Source of the DNA: Ailanthus altissimus
Taxonomy: Eukaryota; Streptophyta; Magnoliopsida; Sapindales; Simaroubaceae
NCBI GenBank assembly: GCA_946807835.1
Contig: OX327693.1
Span: forward strand, 11,983,501-12,047,500
Direction: 5' to 3'
Length of the DNA stretch: 64,000 nucleotides
Under the pieces are notes generated by a model. The model was not told the origin of the DNA. It saw only the letters and a program-made list of their open reading frames with translations, and searched no databases. Shown piece by piece: positions 35,419-46,926 of this stretch. The position numbers and the translations under genes were made by a program. Every line of letters begins with the position of its first letter. Positions within the stretch are counted from its first letter, which is position 1.

Positions 35419-36736
35419 ATTGATTCTTTAAACTGCAAATAACAAAATAATATTAATATTAACTAATCAACCTTAAATGGAGAGAGAATTCCATTAACAA
35501 AATAATTGACATAATCAGAATACCATAGTATATCTATGTGTTGTGTGGCCAAGAGTTGTACATCCAAGAATGTCTTGTTGATTATTATCTCGTTCTTGCT
35601 TTGATTTTTCCTTCTAATCAGGATAGATGGTCTGCTATTTGATTTTTTGTGCCTTTCTTATCTCGAAACTCTAGATCAAACTCTTATAGTAGCAAGATAC
35701 ACCTAATGAACCTTTGTTTTTCCATCTTTCTTTGCAATCAAGTATTTGGTAGCTAAATTATTTATAAAGACACCAATAAGATAGTTGAACTATTCATCAT
35801 TCAAGGTCTTGCTAGCATAGTAAATAACAAGAAAAACCTTGTTCTTTTTTAGCCCCATAATTGCTCTTATGGCAATGTCACTAGTGTCGCATATCAACTA
35901 AAATGGGAGATTTCAATCTAGTGCTACAATGATGGGAGCTAAAATAAGTTTCTTCTTTATTACTTCAAAGGATTCAATGCATGATTGATCAAACTTAAAC
36001 TACACATCCTTCTCTAATAAAATGCAAAGAGGTTTGAAGATTTTGGAGAAATCGTTTATGGACATTCTATAGAATTTGGCATGTCCAAGAAAACTCCTAA
36101 CCTCTTTGACATTTATGGGTGGTAGTTACTTTTTAGTCATTTATATTTTAGCACGATTTACCTCGATTCCTTTTGAAGAAATTTGATGGCAAGAATTATT
36201 CCTTCCTTGACCATGAAGTGATACTTCTCTCAATTTAACACCAAATTATATTTCTCATAATGCTTTAATATAAAACGTTATCCAGGTATACGTCTAAAGA
36301 ATCGCTAAATACTGAGAAATTAACCAAGAAGACTTCAAGAAACAGCTTCTATATATTAGAAAATATTGCCATCATACATCTCTTAAAGGTGGCAAGCACA
36401 TTGCATAGTCTGAAATGTATCCTCTGAAAAGCTAATGTTATATAGAGGCAGTGAAGATAGTTTTCCTTTAAGCTTCTAGGGCTATAAAAATTTGATTATA
36501 GCTTGAATATCCATCTAGAAAATAGTAATATTTATTTCCAGCTAGTCTATCTAACATCTGATCAATAAATGATTAAGGAAAGTGGTCTTTATCCATAGCT
36601 TTATTTAGTTTTCGGTAGTTCATGCACACTGTCCATCCAGTTACTATTCTTGTAGGGACTAACTCATAATTTTTTGTGGCTACAATAGTAACTTCTCACA
36701 TTTTTAGCACACACTAGATTAAACTTACCTATGAAT
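35419..36736 (-). pseudogene. second Athila-type pol fragment: RT, RNase H, start of integrase
   Basis: From the right: KNYELVPTRIVTGWTVCMN, YRKLNKAMDKDHFP, FIDQMLDRLAGNKYYYFLDG (36,590-36,525) and YSSYNQI of RT; degraded fingers/palm; RNase H region; then EFDLEFRDKKGTKNQIADHL (35,690-35,630), the end of RNase H; then a QLLATQHIDILWYSDYVNYF-like integrase start (about 35,560-35,490). It overlaps in RT content with 28,709-29,020, so it is a second copy, not the missing part of the first. Truncated at 36,736 by an LTR-like sequence. Confidence 0.75.
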
Positions 36737-36889
36737 TATCACGCCTCAGATAAAGAAAGATCTGACTCACGACATAACCTATACTCATTCCACAATGTGC
36801 GTTAATAATCAAAATTTTATAAAATTTTTCAGACTTAGATTTCATTATAAAGATCCTTAATAAGTCACTAGTAAACCTATACATAATCA
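36737..36889 (-). mobile_element. LTR-like fragment, end of a Del/Tekay-like LTR (continues at 46,927)
   Basis: Starts TATCACGCCTCAG, the reverse of a '...ggcgtgata' LTR end as in Del/Tekay-like chromoviruses. It interrupts the Athila RT. The complete family A copia element is inserted 153 bp in. The class is inferred from the terminal motif and from the sequence beyond 46,926. Confidence 0.4.
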
Positions 36890-39194
36890 TATTAGGATTT
36901 GTGCTTACGTGCCATCCTATTATTGTATGAATATTTTATTTGATAATATTTATCCAGTTCATTATTTATTAAATCATTAATTATTATTATTAAATGATTC
37001 AATGCTTGTGACACTACAGACATTATATGATCTGAAAGGGTTCAGATTTGGTCTAAAGAAGTTTAGGTCAATGCTAAGAGTTAATATCACTAAAAACTAT
37101 AAATGCTAAAGGGTTAACATGTTATATTAAGTAGTGAAGTTTAAGTGTTAGAATCTTTTTTGTGACAGTACAAAGACCTGAGAATACATTAGTAACAACA
37201 TAGTTGCAATAGAGGCTAAGAAATGTTATTATGCAAGTTTATTCTCAAATTATATGTTCTTGAAGATTCACCGATGTAGGTCTATCGGTGGAATCCTTTT
37301 ACATAAACCAGTGTATACTATACCTAGATGGTCTAGATGGTTGTTCTTAGCTAACCATGGACTTACTAGAAGTTTGTATAGCATACAGGTGTTTTGTAAG
37401 GACTGAATATTGAACAGACTCAACAAGGACCCCAATAGACATTCCATGAAGCCGTTAATGGAAGGTCATCTTGAGTTTAGTAGTATACGTCGTCTTTTGA
37501 CTTGAGTACCACAGTGGGCTTGTAAGTGATCCATCATACATTGATTCACCAATGTCACAGATCTTTCATGGTGTGATAACTAGGTGTCGTTGGGTATGAT
37601 CCGATGCTTATGGAGTTTGATGTGTACAGATATAGAATCTGTTAGCTCACATGGATGAGTTAATATATACGGATGCTCAAAAACTGTATCTTTGAAAGTT
37701 TTATGGCCATAAGCAACAAACCCAGGAAAATATTTTCCTAAAAGGTTAAACAATATTGTAATATCCGTGATGAGCATATAGGAATTTGACTGTAGTGATC
37801 TATATCCCTGCTCTTACAGGATATGATTGGCGGAAGAATTATACGTATGCATTGTTACCTCTACTTGTATGGTCTACTATACTATTTGTAATATCCATGA
37901 CGTATGCCTGGGACATCGTTCTCAAACTCACAAAATAGTTTTATTTGACAAATCAGGAGTCGACCTAGAGAGTCCTGCAATATGAAGTGTACTCTTTGTG
38001 CACTGGGGTAACATAACGAATTGAGTAGTTCGATCCAAAAAATTCTAGCAGACTGGACATTTACTTCCGTTTCCCTCCGGTCCTGCACGTGTCAAGACTT
38101 AAGAGTTAAGTATATCAATTAGTTGACAATTAGTTGTTGACCAATGGGATGTTGACACATAGCACATGTGAGCCAATTATTGTTTGATTTGAAATTACCA
38201 AATTGACCTTATTTGTTGAACAAATAATATCACTATATTATTCATTAAAATGTTCATTGAATAAAATAATAATAATATATGATATTATTATGTAAGATGG
38301 AATGAAACAATTAATTTTTTATTTAAATTGGCATGTGTTTCTACCATGATTGAATATGATTGAATTATTTGTTTAATATTTATTAAATGATAAGATAAGT
38401 ATAAATGAGTGACATTTGTTAATGGTAGGCCTTAAGATGTTTCTTAATGATAAGAAAGTGTTTTCTCATTTGGCCTAGATTAAGGTTAAGTTCATTTAAA
38501 TGATATTCCATTTTGTTTTGTTTTTATTTGGTTTATTGTAAGATAATAATAAACAAAAACTAATGGCAAACATAATGGATGACATTAGGTGAGAAAATGA
38601 AAGATAATAATAAACAAAACACTAATGGTAAATATCATGGTTGCCATTAGGTGAGAAAATAAAAGATAATAATAAATAAATAAAAGAGCAATTAGTTGCT
38701 CAATTAATCATCAAAATTTCGTGCAAAGGGTTAAGGGAAGAGAATGAAGTGAATTTTGCTAAGTGTTAAATAATTCTCTCAAGTGTTGAGAGCACAAAAA
38801 CACAACTCTTCCATTTACCTCTTCTATTTTTCCTTTCATTTTGGTCACCTATATTTCAAGGTAAAACCAAGGATTCAAGAGTTTAATCCTTTACTGGAAA
38901 AGCTTCTATTCTAGCTTCCTCAAGCCCACCGTGTTGAGGAACTAGAATTGTGAACGGGTTACTTCAAGGTGGGTACTCTAATTCGACGATATACCAAAGG
39001 CTTGACACAGTACTATTTCTCAATCTTGAAGTATTTTACATTTATGAGATAACATGTAAAGTTTACTTGTGTTTATCATTATGAAATTTGTATTCCTCTC
39101 ATCCGCTACGCATGTATGTATGAGATACATATGTTATATTTGAATGATAGACACAAACCCACATTCATACACTCTAGGTTTAAAATTACTCACA
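36890..39194 (+). repeat. 5' LTR of the complete family A element
   Basis: Starts TATTAGGATTTGTG (TG mutated to TA) and ends ...ACTCACA. The central block with 'gatgcttatggag' is at 37,603. Compared with the 3' LTR it lacks roughly 60 bp near 37,755 and has other small gaps. Confidence 0.92.
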
Positions 39195-39197
39195 AAA

Positions 39198-39209
39198 TGG
39201 TATCAGAGC
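39198..39209 (+). promoter_or_regulatory. primer-binding site, initiator tRNA-Met type
   Basis: TGGTATCAGAGC, a perfect match to the usual plant copia primer site, 3 bp after the 5' LTR. Confidence 0.95.
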
Positions 39210-40505
39210 TATTTTGAGTTGATATTGGGTGTTTTGAGTGCAAACCTTTTGTTGGTGAAGTTCTGATACTCAAAAGGTGCATTTTAAGTTGTTGAAATGA
39301 GTATACTGAAGAAGGGAACATCGGAGCGCCGCAACCATAAGTGTTCAGCGCTGAGGCACTAGAAATATTTGTTCCAGCGCCCTAGCGCTGCGTAGCTGGT
39401 TCCACGATGTTAAGGCTTCCAGGCCCTAGCACTACAGTGCTAGATGCTAGGTGCCCTAGTGCTAAGAAAATAGGCGCTCACAGACAGATACTGGAATTCA
39501 CGCCATAGCACCAGGCACTGAGCGTTGTAGTACCACACACAGGGCGCTACACCATTGAAGGTGTGACCTCCAGCGCCGCAACGCCAGAAGTTGGCACTAA
39601 GGGCTATACCCCTCGGTGCTGCAATACAATGGGCCTAACACTGCGACATCGTTAATACTTACTCTAATTATGTTTTAAAATATTATTTTAATCATATAGG
39701 GGTTTATGAGATACAATGATAAGAGTTACTAGGTTGTACGATTTGTTTTGTGTTTGGTAAATATAATGGGAGCCCTACTAGTAGGGGTTAGTTATGCTTA
39801 CACATAAATTAATGTTTGATTTAGAATTACCTCTTCATGAGATGGGGATTAAGTCTTTGTGATAATAATAATAAAAAAACTCTCTTAATTAGATTGAACA
39901 ATAATACATTATGAGATAGTGTTTTATTATTGTTGATCCATCTTGTCAATACTGTCTTAATTGTATTATATCGGTCTTTCTCAAGATTGCTACAGTGTGA
40001 GGGAATTGGTCAGTGTAATTTAAACTATGCCGGTTAAACATGAGATGAGGCAAATATATGCGAAAGTGTTACCTTAGATCGCTACAGTGTACGGGTAATA
40101 CCGATAGCATATATTTGATCATTGACAAGTTAATTTGGAATACACTTACCCTAGATCGCTACAGTGTACGGATAAGGTGTATTTAGGATTAGGAGTAGGA
40201 GTTGCATGAGATGCAATTGATAAGAGTTGTCTACCTGTTGGGTTTACTAAGACCTAGATCGCTACAATGTGCAGCCCGAGTAAAATACCAAAGGGGTCCA
40301 CTTCCCACTATATAGTTTAAAATAGTTTAAATTGTCGTTATCCCGTTTTGAGAGATTAAAGGGATTATGTAAAACAATGGGAGGGCATTCTAAATTAAAA
40401 AAATGTATGAATGTTATACTCATAATTTAAAATGTATTATTAATGATTTAATAATATTTTCCTAACATCTCATAATATTATTTTATTTGACTTGTGTAAG
40501 CTAGG
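39210..40505 (+). mobile_element. untranslated leader of family A, with two kinds of internal repeats
   Basis: About 1.3 kb between primer site and gag ATG. 39,318-39,660 is GC-rich and crowded with short words such as AGCGCC, TAGCGCTG and ctacagtgctag, many near-palindromic. 39,985-40,272 holds four spaced copies of a TAGATCGCTACAGTGTACGG-like motif. Neither part has a long reading frame. Both zones are recognisable in the leader of the locus 2 copy (11,870-12,375). A leader is where packaging and dimerisation signals sit in retroelements; that role here is conjecture. Confidence 0.75.
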
Positions 40506-41810
40506 ATGACATCTTCAAATCCATTAGTGTGTATACTGGATGCACACCAACTCAAAGGTGCAAAGAATTTCTCTGTCTGGTACATGAATTTCAGAGTTGT
40601 TCTAGATTCAGAGAGACTGGGATATGTTATTGACCACAAGATGCCTAGAGGTGTTTCTAAGAATGCCACCAAAGAAGAAAATGTAATATATCAGAAATAG
40701 TTGGATGACGATTTAAAAGTTAAATCATACATCATCGCCTCAATGTCCACTGAGTTGTAGAGAGAGCATATCTGCATGGACAATGCTAGCAGTATTATGC
40801 TCCATATCAAGGAGCTCTTTGGTGACTGACCCTAAATTGAGAATTAAAGGGTCGCCAAAGCGTTGTTTCAGGCAAAGCTCCATGAGGGCAGTTAAGTGAG
40901 TCCTCATGTTCTCAAGATGATAGGATTAATCGAGAGGCTTGAGTTCATGGACATCTCTTTGAGCAATAACCCAGAGAACAGTTTAATTCTTTAGTCACTG
41001 CCTGGGTCATTTGTACAGTTCATCATAAACTTCAATATGCAAGAAATGACCTCTACTTATGCTGATCTTCATAATATACTAAAGACAGCGGATGAGGACA
41101 TGTATAAGGGAGGCTCAACCCTTTTTATTTATAGTGCTTCATCTTCGACCCCGAGAGCTTCTGGGAAGTCCAAAAAGAAGAAGAAAAGAAAGATGAGGCA
41201 CATAGCCAAGATGGGTCCTCAGCAACAACAGATATCCAAACCACTGGAGAAATCAAAAGCGAAAGGCAAATACTTTCATTTCAATGATAATGGCCAATGG
41301 AAATGCAACTGCCCCAAATACCTTGCCATTGTGAAGAAGACTCTCTTAGGTATTATATTTCCCATTATTGACATTTTTTTAGCATTTGATGCTAGCATTG
41401 GCTAGGTATTAGATACTACAATTCCTTCTCACATTTGTAATATGTTGTAGGGTCTGAAGAAAGTTAAATTGCTACAGTTGGGAGAGGTACAACTTTGAGT
41501 AAGAAATGGTGATCTCTTACGGGTCGAGGCTGTAGGACATTATAATTTGATTCTCCATTGTAATAAAACTGTTGTACTTTATAACTGTTATTTTATGTCT
41601 ATTATGATTAGATAGATTATCTCTTTTTCTGTACTTGATAGTGAAGGGTATGATATGTATATTAAGAATCATTCATTATATTTATTTGATATGTTTGATA
41701 TTTTATTAGCTGAGTATCAGTTAATTAATGGGCATTATGTTTTGGATACAACGAGAATGTCATGAATGTATAGGGTAGCACTAGTAATAGTGCACAAACT
41801 TTAAATGATA
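40506..41810 (+). pseudogene. copia family A gag and protease
   Basis: Start ATG at 40,506 (MTSSNPLVCILDAHQLKG). The gag frame stays in phase to 41,405 but is cut by stops (first at 40,698). A Lys-rich tract (SKKKKKRK, about 41,170) precedes the zinc knuckle, which reads YFHF...GQWK.NC where CX2CX4HX4C is expected, so three of four zinc ligands are lost. The protease follows near 41,407 as VLDTTIPSHICN, with DTT where D-S/T-G is normal. Upstream is the leader, downstream the integrase. Confidence 0.8.
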
Positions 41811-41815
41811 CTGAA

Positions 41816-42496
41816 TTGTGGCACATGAGATTGGGTTATTTAGGTATGAGACGCCTGACCCGTCTGGTTAAGGATGATCAGATACTTAATCTGACCATAG
41901 AACCTTACCCAGTTTGTGAATCTTGTATTCAAGGAAAAATGACTAAATCTCCATTCACTGGTGTTGGACATCGTGCCACTGATATATTAGAACTAATACA
42001 TAGCGATGTATACGGTCCAATGAATTACACTGCAATGGGTGGATTTCGATACTTTGTTACCTTTATCGATGATTTGTCACAATACGGGTATATATTTCTT
42101 ATGAAACATAAGTTAGAAACCTTTGAAAAGTTAAAAGAGTTCAGACTTGAGGTGGAGAAAGAAATGGAGATATATGTCAAATGCCTTCGATCAGATCGAG
42201 GCGATGAATACATGAGCAGTGAATTCTTTGATTATTTAAAGAAGAATAGAATTCTAACTCAATATAGTCCTTTAAGTACTCCACAACACAAAGGTATGTC
42301 AGAGAGGAGGAATCAGAATTTATTAGATATGGTCCGATCGATGATGAGCTTCACCGATCTACTTGAATATCTTTGGGGTTATGCTTTAGAAACTGTTGCT
42401 CATATATTGAATAGGGTTCTATCTAAAGCTGTTCCGACCACTCCATATGAAATATTGAATGGAAAGAAATCAAGTCTTAAATACTTTAAGATTTAG
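41816..42496 (+). pseudogene. copia family A integrase, longest open segment (226 codons)
   Basis: Catalyses insertion of the DNA copy. The zinc-binding HHCC has His3, Tyr8 (should be His), Cys34 and Cys37 in WHMRLGYL...CESC. The catalytic triad is intact: Asp64 (HSDVYGP), Asp127 (RSDRGDEY) and Glu163 (GMSERRN), with the standard 35-residue spacing between the last two. The ATG is only the first in the open stretch; the true polyprotein starts at gag. It ends at a stop in the '(I)WGC' region before RT. The open length in an otherwise broken element may be chance. Confidence 0.85.
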
Positions 42497-44420
42497 GGCT
42501 GTCCTGCTGACATAAAAGTTATGCAACAGGATAAACTTGCACCCAGGGGGTACAAGTATCAGTTTATTGGGTATCCCAAGAATTCAATGGGATAATAATT
42601 CTATGATCTAGAGGAGCAAATGTGTTTGTTTCTTGATATGCCACTTTCCTTGAGAAATAGTTACTCATAAATCGTGGAGGTTGTAGAAAGATTGTGCTTG
42701 ATGAAGCCAATCAAAGTGAACATGAACCCGAGATGGAACCTCAAAATCAATCAACCGATATACCTTTAACATACCCTCCACGTAGATTTGCAAGGATGTT
42801 CAGGCCATTTACTAGGTATAGTCAGATGCCTAAAGGTGCACTGAGAGTTTTCTTATTGGAAGAAAATGATCCTTTAACCTATAAGGATACGATGTTAGAC
42901 ATCGACTTGGGAAAATGGCAAGAAGCCATAAAATCTAAAATTGACTTAATTCATTACAATTAAGTCTGGGACTTGGTTGAGCTTCCTAAAGGAATAGTTT
43001 CTATCAGTTGTAAATGAATTTACAAGTGGAAGCGTGGGTTCGATGGGAAGGTAGAGACTTTCAATGCCCGACTGGTTGCAAAAGGTTATTCTCAACGATC
43101 TAGGATCAATTATGAGAAAACGTTTGCACCAGTAATGATGTTGAAGTCAATACGAATTGTATTGGCTATTGTTGTATATTATAACTATGAGATATGAAAG
43201 ATAGATGTAAAGATGGCATTCCTAAATGGATATCTCGAGGAAGAGATATACATGGAATAGCCTGAAGGTTTTGCATTCAGCTAATCCATAGGTCTAGTGT
43301 GCAAACTGAAGAAGACTATTTATGGGCTTAAACAGGCTTCTTGGAGTTGGAACCTCCGTTTTGATGAGGTAATCAAAGGATTTGACTTCATAAAAAATGA
43401 TGAGGAACCATGTGTGTATAAAAAGGTCAGTGGGAGCATAGTTGTCTTCTTGATTCTCTACGTGGATGACATACTAATCATTGGGAATGATATTGGTATG
43501 TTACAATCAATCAAGAGTTATCTAAATAAAACCTTCTCCATGAAGGACCTGGGAGAAGCTTCCTATATACTGGGTATAAAACTTTATAGAGATAGAGTTA
43601 AAAAGCTGATAGAACTCTTGTAATCATCATACATCGATAGTGTCCTTGAAAGGTACACTTTTACTAACTGTAAGACACTAATGTACCTTTCAGACATGAC
43701 ATTCATCTTTCGAAGAAAATGTCTCTTCAGACGAAAGATGAAAGAGTTAGAATGCCTAAGATGCCATATGCATCAGCTGTAGGCAGCTTGATGTATGCTA
43801 TGATGTGCATGCAACCTGACATTAGCATGGTTGTAAGTGTTACTAGCCAATATCAATCTGATCTAGGTGACAGCCATTTGATAGCAGTCAAACATGTCCT
43901 TAAATACCTTAAGGGTACAAAAGACAAGTTTTTAATTTATGGAGAAAGTGATTTGTAGGTTAAGGGATACATATATTCAGACTTTCAGTCTGATCCAAAT
44001 AATAGAAAGTCTACATCTGGATATGTATTTATCCTCAACGGTGTTGCAGTGAGTTAGAAGAGTATCAAATAGAGATCCACAGCTGATTCAACAATTGAAG
44101 CTGAATATATTGTAGCCTCTGAGGCAGCAAAGGAAGCAGTGTGGATACGCAAGTTTGTCACCGAGCTCGAGATTGTTCCAAGCTCAATGGATTCTACCCC
44201 TTTGGTCTATGACAACAACTGAGCTATTACATAAGCAAAAGAGCCAAGAACTCACAAGACATCTAAACATATGGAAAGGAAATGCCATATAATTAGAGAA
44301 ATCTTGGCTAGGGGAAATGTAATAATTTGTAGAGTTGACTCTGTAAATAATGTATTGGACCCACTAACAAAGGCCTTAACTCCAAATGTGTTTGAAAAAC
44401 ATATGGAGTTGATGGGTATA
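42497..44420 (+). pseudogene. copia family A reverse transcriptase and RNase H
   Basis: Copies RNA into DNA and removes the RNA. After the integrase C-terminal part and an acidic linker (42,694-42,800), RT starts near 42,910 (WQEAIKSKID), with ARLVAKGYSQ (43,067), KIDVKMAFLNGYLEEEIYM (43,198) and YGLKQASW (43,321). YVDDILIIGND at 43,459-43,491 keeps both catalytic Asp residues. RNase H spans about 43,719-44,400: MPYASAVGSLMYAM, DPNNRKSTSGYVF (43,995), TIEAEYIVASEAAKEAVW (44,091), THKTSKHMERKCHIIRE (44,252). At least ten stops and a few shifts break it. Confidence 0.85.
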
Positions 44421-44443
44421 AGATACCACTATGGATGGCATTA

Positions 44444-44457
44444 GAGCAAGTGAGAGT
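44444..44457 (+). promoter_or_regulatory. probable polypurine tract
   Basis: Purine-rich agagcaagtgagag directly before the 3' LTR start TGTTGGG at 44,459, where plus-strand synthesis would begin. Confidence 0.7.
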
Positions 44458-44458
44458 T

Positions 44459-46756
44459 TGTTGGGATTTGTGCTCACGTGCTATCTCATTATTGTATGAA
44501 TATTTTATTTTATAATATTTATCCAGTTTATTATTTGTTAAATTGTTAATTATTATTATTAAATGGTTCAATACTTGTGACGCTATAAATATTATATAAT
44601 CTGAAAGGGTTCAAATTTGGTCTAAAGAAATTTAGATCAATAGTAAGAGTTAACATCACTTAAAACTATAAATGCTAAAAGGTTAGCATGTTATGTTAAT
44701 TAGTGAAGTCTAAGTGTTAGAATCTTGTTTGTAACGGTACAAAGACCTGAGAATACATTAGTAATAACATAGTTGCAAGAGTTACAATAGGGGTTAAGAA
44801 ATGTTATTATGCAAGTTTATTCTTAAATTATATGTTCTTGGTCTTAATTCATCGATGCAAGTCTATCGGTGGAATCGTTTTACATAGACTAGTGTATACT
44901 ATACTTAGATAGTCTAGATGGTTGTTCTTAGCTAACCATGGACTTATTGGAAGTTCTTATAGTATACAGGTGTTTAGCAATGACTGAATACTAAACAGAC
45001 TTAACGAGGATCCTAATAGACATCCCATGAAGCCGTTAATGGAAGGTCCTCTCGAGTTGAGTAGTATACGTAGTCCTTTAACCTAAGTACCACATATTTC
45101 ACAGACCTTTCATGGTGTGACCACTGGGTGTCCCTGGGTATGGTTTGATGCTTATGGAGTCCGGTGTGTATAGATATGGAATCCGTCAGCTCACATGAAT
45201 GAGTTAATATATTTGGATGCTCAGAGACTGCATCTTATAAATTCTTATGGCCATAAGCAACAAACTGAGGAAAAGAGTTTCCTACAGGGTTAATTAATAT
45301 TATAAAAGTGTTTGCATATATTGTTTATTAAGATACGTGTTTGGAGATAAGTTCACGGATGAGCACATAGGGATCTATATCCCTGCTCTTGCAGGATATG
45401 ATTGACGGAAGGACGTATGCGTTGTGACCTCTACTAATATGGTTTACGCACTGATTTGTAGTATCCGTGACGTGTGCCTAGGACATCAATCTCAAACTCA
45501 CAGAATAGTTCTGTTTGATAAATCGGGAGTGGACCTAGAGAGTCCCGCAATATAAAGTGTACCCATTGTGCACTGGGGCAACGTAACAGATTGAATAGTT
45601 CAATCCAGAAAATTCCAGCAGACCGGATAATTACTTTAGTTTCCCTCTAGTCGTGCACGTGTCAAGACTTAAGTGTTAAATACATCAATTAGTTGACAAT
45701 TAGTTGTTTACCAATGGGATGCTGACACATGGCACATGTGAGCGAATTATTGTATAATTTAGAAATTACCAAAATGACCTTATTTGTTGGACAAATAATA
45801 TCATTATTTTGTTCATTAAAATGTTTATTGAATAAAATAATAATAATATATGATATTATTATTTAAATTTAAATCAATCAATTAATTTTTTATTTAAATT
45901 GGCATGTGTTTCTACCATGATTTAATATGATTAAATTATTTGTTTAATATTTATTAAATGATATGATAAGTATAAATGGGTGGCATTTGTTAATAGTAGG
46001 CCTTAAGATGTTTCTTAATGATGAGAAAGTGTTTTCTAATTTAGCCTAGATTAAGGCTAAGTTCATTTAAATAATATTCCATTTTGTTTTATTTTAATTT
46101 GGTTTATTGTAAGATAATAATAAACAAAAATTAATAGCAAACATAATAGATGCCATCAGGTGAGAAAATGAAAGATAATAATAAACAAAACACTAATGAC
46201 AAACATAATGGTTGCCATTAAGTGAGAAAATGAAAGATAATAATAAACAAATAAAAGAACAATTAGTTACTCAATTAATCATCAAAATTTCGTGCAAGGG
46301 GTTAAGGGAAGAGAGTGAAGTGAATTTTGCTAAATTTAGAAAATTCTCTCAAGTGTTGAGAGCACAAAAACACAACTCTTCCATTTTACCTCTTGTATTT
46401 TTCCTTTCATTTTGGTCACCAATATTACAAGGTAGAAACAAGGATTCAGGAGTTGAATCATTTACTGAAAAAGCTGCTATTCTAGCTTTCTCAAGCCCAC
46501 TATATTGAGGAACTAGAATTATGAACGGGTTACTTCAAGGCGGGTACTCCGGTTCAACAATATACCACAGGCTTGACAAGGTACTATTTCTCAATCTTGA
46601 AGTATTTTACATTTATAAGATAACATGTAAAGTTTACTTGTTATGAAATTTGTATTATGTTCATCCGCTGTGCATGTATGTATGAGACACATATGTTATA
46701 TTTGAATGATAGACACAAACCCACATGCATGCACCCTAGTTTTAAAATGACTCACA
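44459..46756 (+). repeat. 3' LTR of the complete family A element
   Basis: Starts TGTTGGGATTTGTG and ends ...ACTCACA, followed by AATCA. It keeps the TG start that the 5' LTR has lost. The short minus-strand frame at 44,571-44,308 is not a gene. Confidence 0.92.
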
Positions 46757-46761
46757 AATCA

Positions 46762-46926
46762 GCCCGATGGGTATAACCATAGAACCTTAAAGGCCTATCA
46801 GGGATGAGATCCCAGGTTCGACATTAATTGGGCGTGTAGGTAACCTGCGAGGGCTGTTGGTGGTGCTTCAGTGGCTTTGGGGTCCTACTGGTGGACCAAA
46901 GGGTTGGTGGGCTCTACCTTAGCCTT
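46762..46926 (+). mobile_element. possible tRNA-derived SINE
   Basis: A roughly 165-bp GC-richer insert. GGTTCGACAT at 46,815-46,824 resembles the RNA polymerase III box B, and gatgggtataacc (46,766-46,778) could be box A, about 50 bp upstream. The flanks carry a near-match ATAATCA (36,883-36,889, across the copia element) and ATAAATCA (46,927-46,934), which could be its target duplication. If so, the family A element inserted exactly at its 5' edge. No known SINE family is recognised. Confidence 0.4.

Larger units (their letters stand above)
36890..46756 (+). mobile_element. complete copia family A retrotransposon (9,867 bp)
   Basis: Two LTRs (2,305 and 2,298 bp) surround a 5,264-bp internal region with primer site, leader, gag, protease, integrase, RT and RNase H in Ty1/copia order (integrase before RT). 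The TSD AATCA is perfect (36,885-36,889 and 46,757-46,761). By eye the LTRs differ by roughly 13% over their first 160 bp, mostly transitions, plus several gaps, so insertion is not recent. The coding region has many stops, so it is non-autonomous. LTRs make up nearly half of the element, long for copia. Confidence 0.93.
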
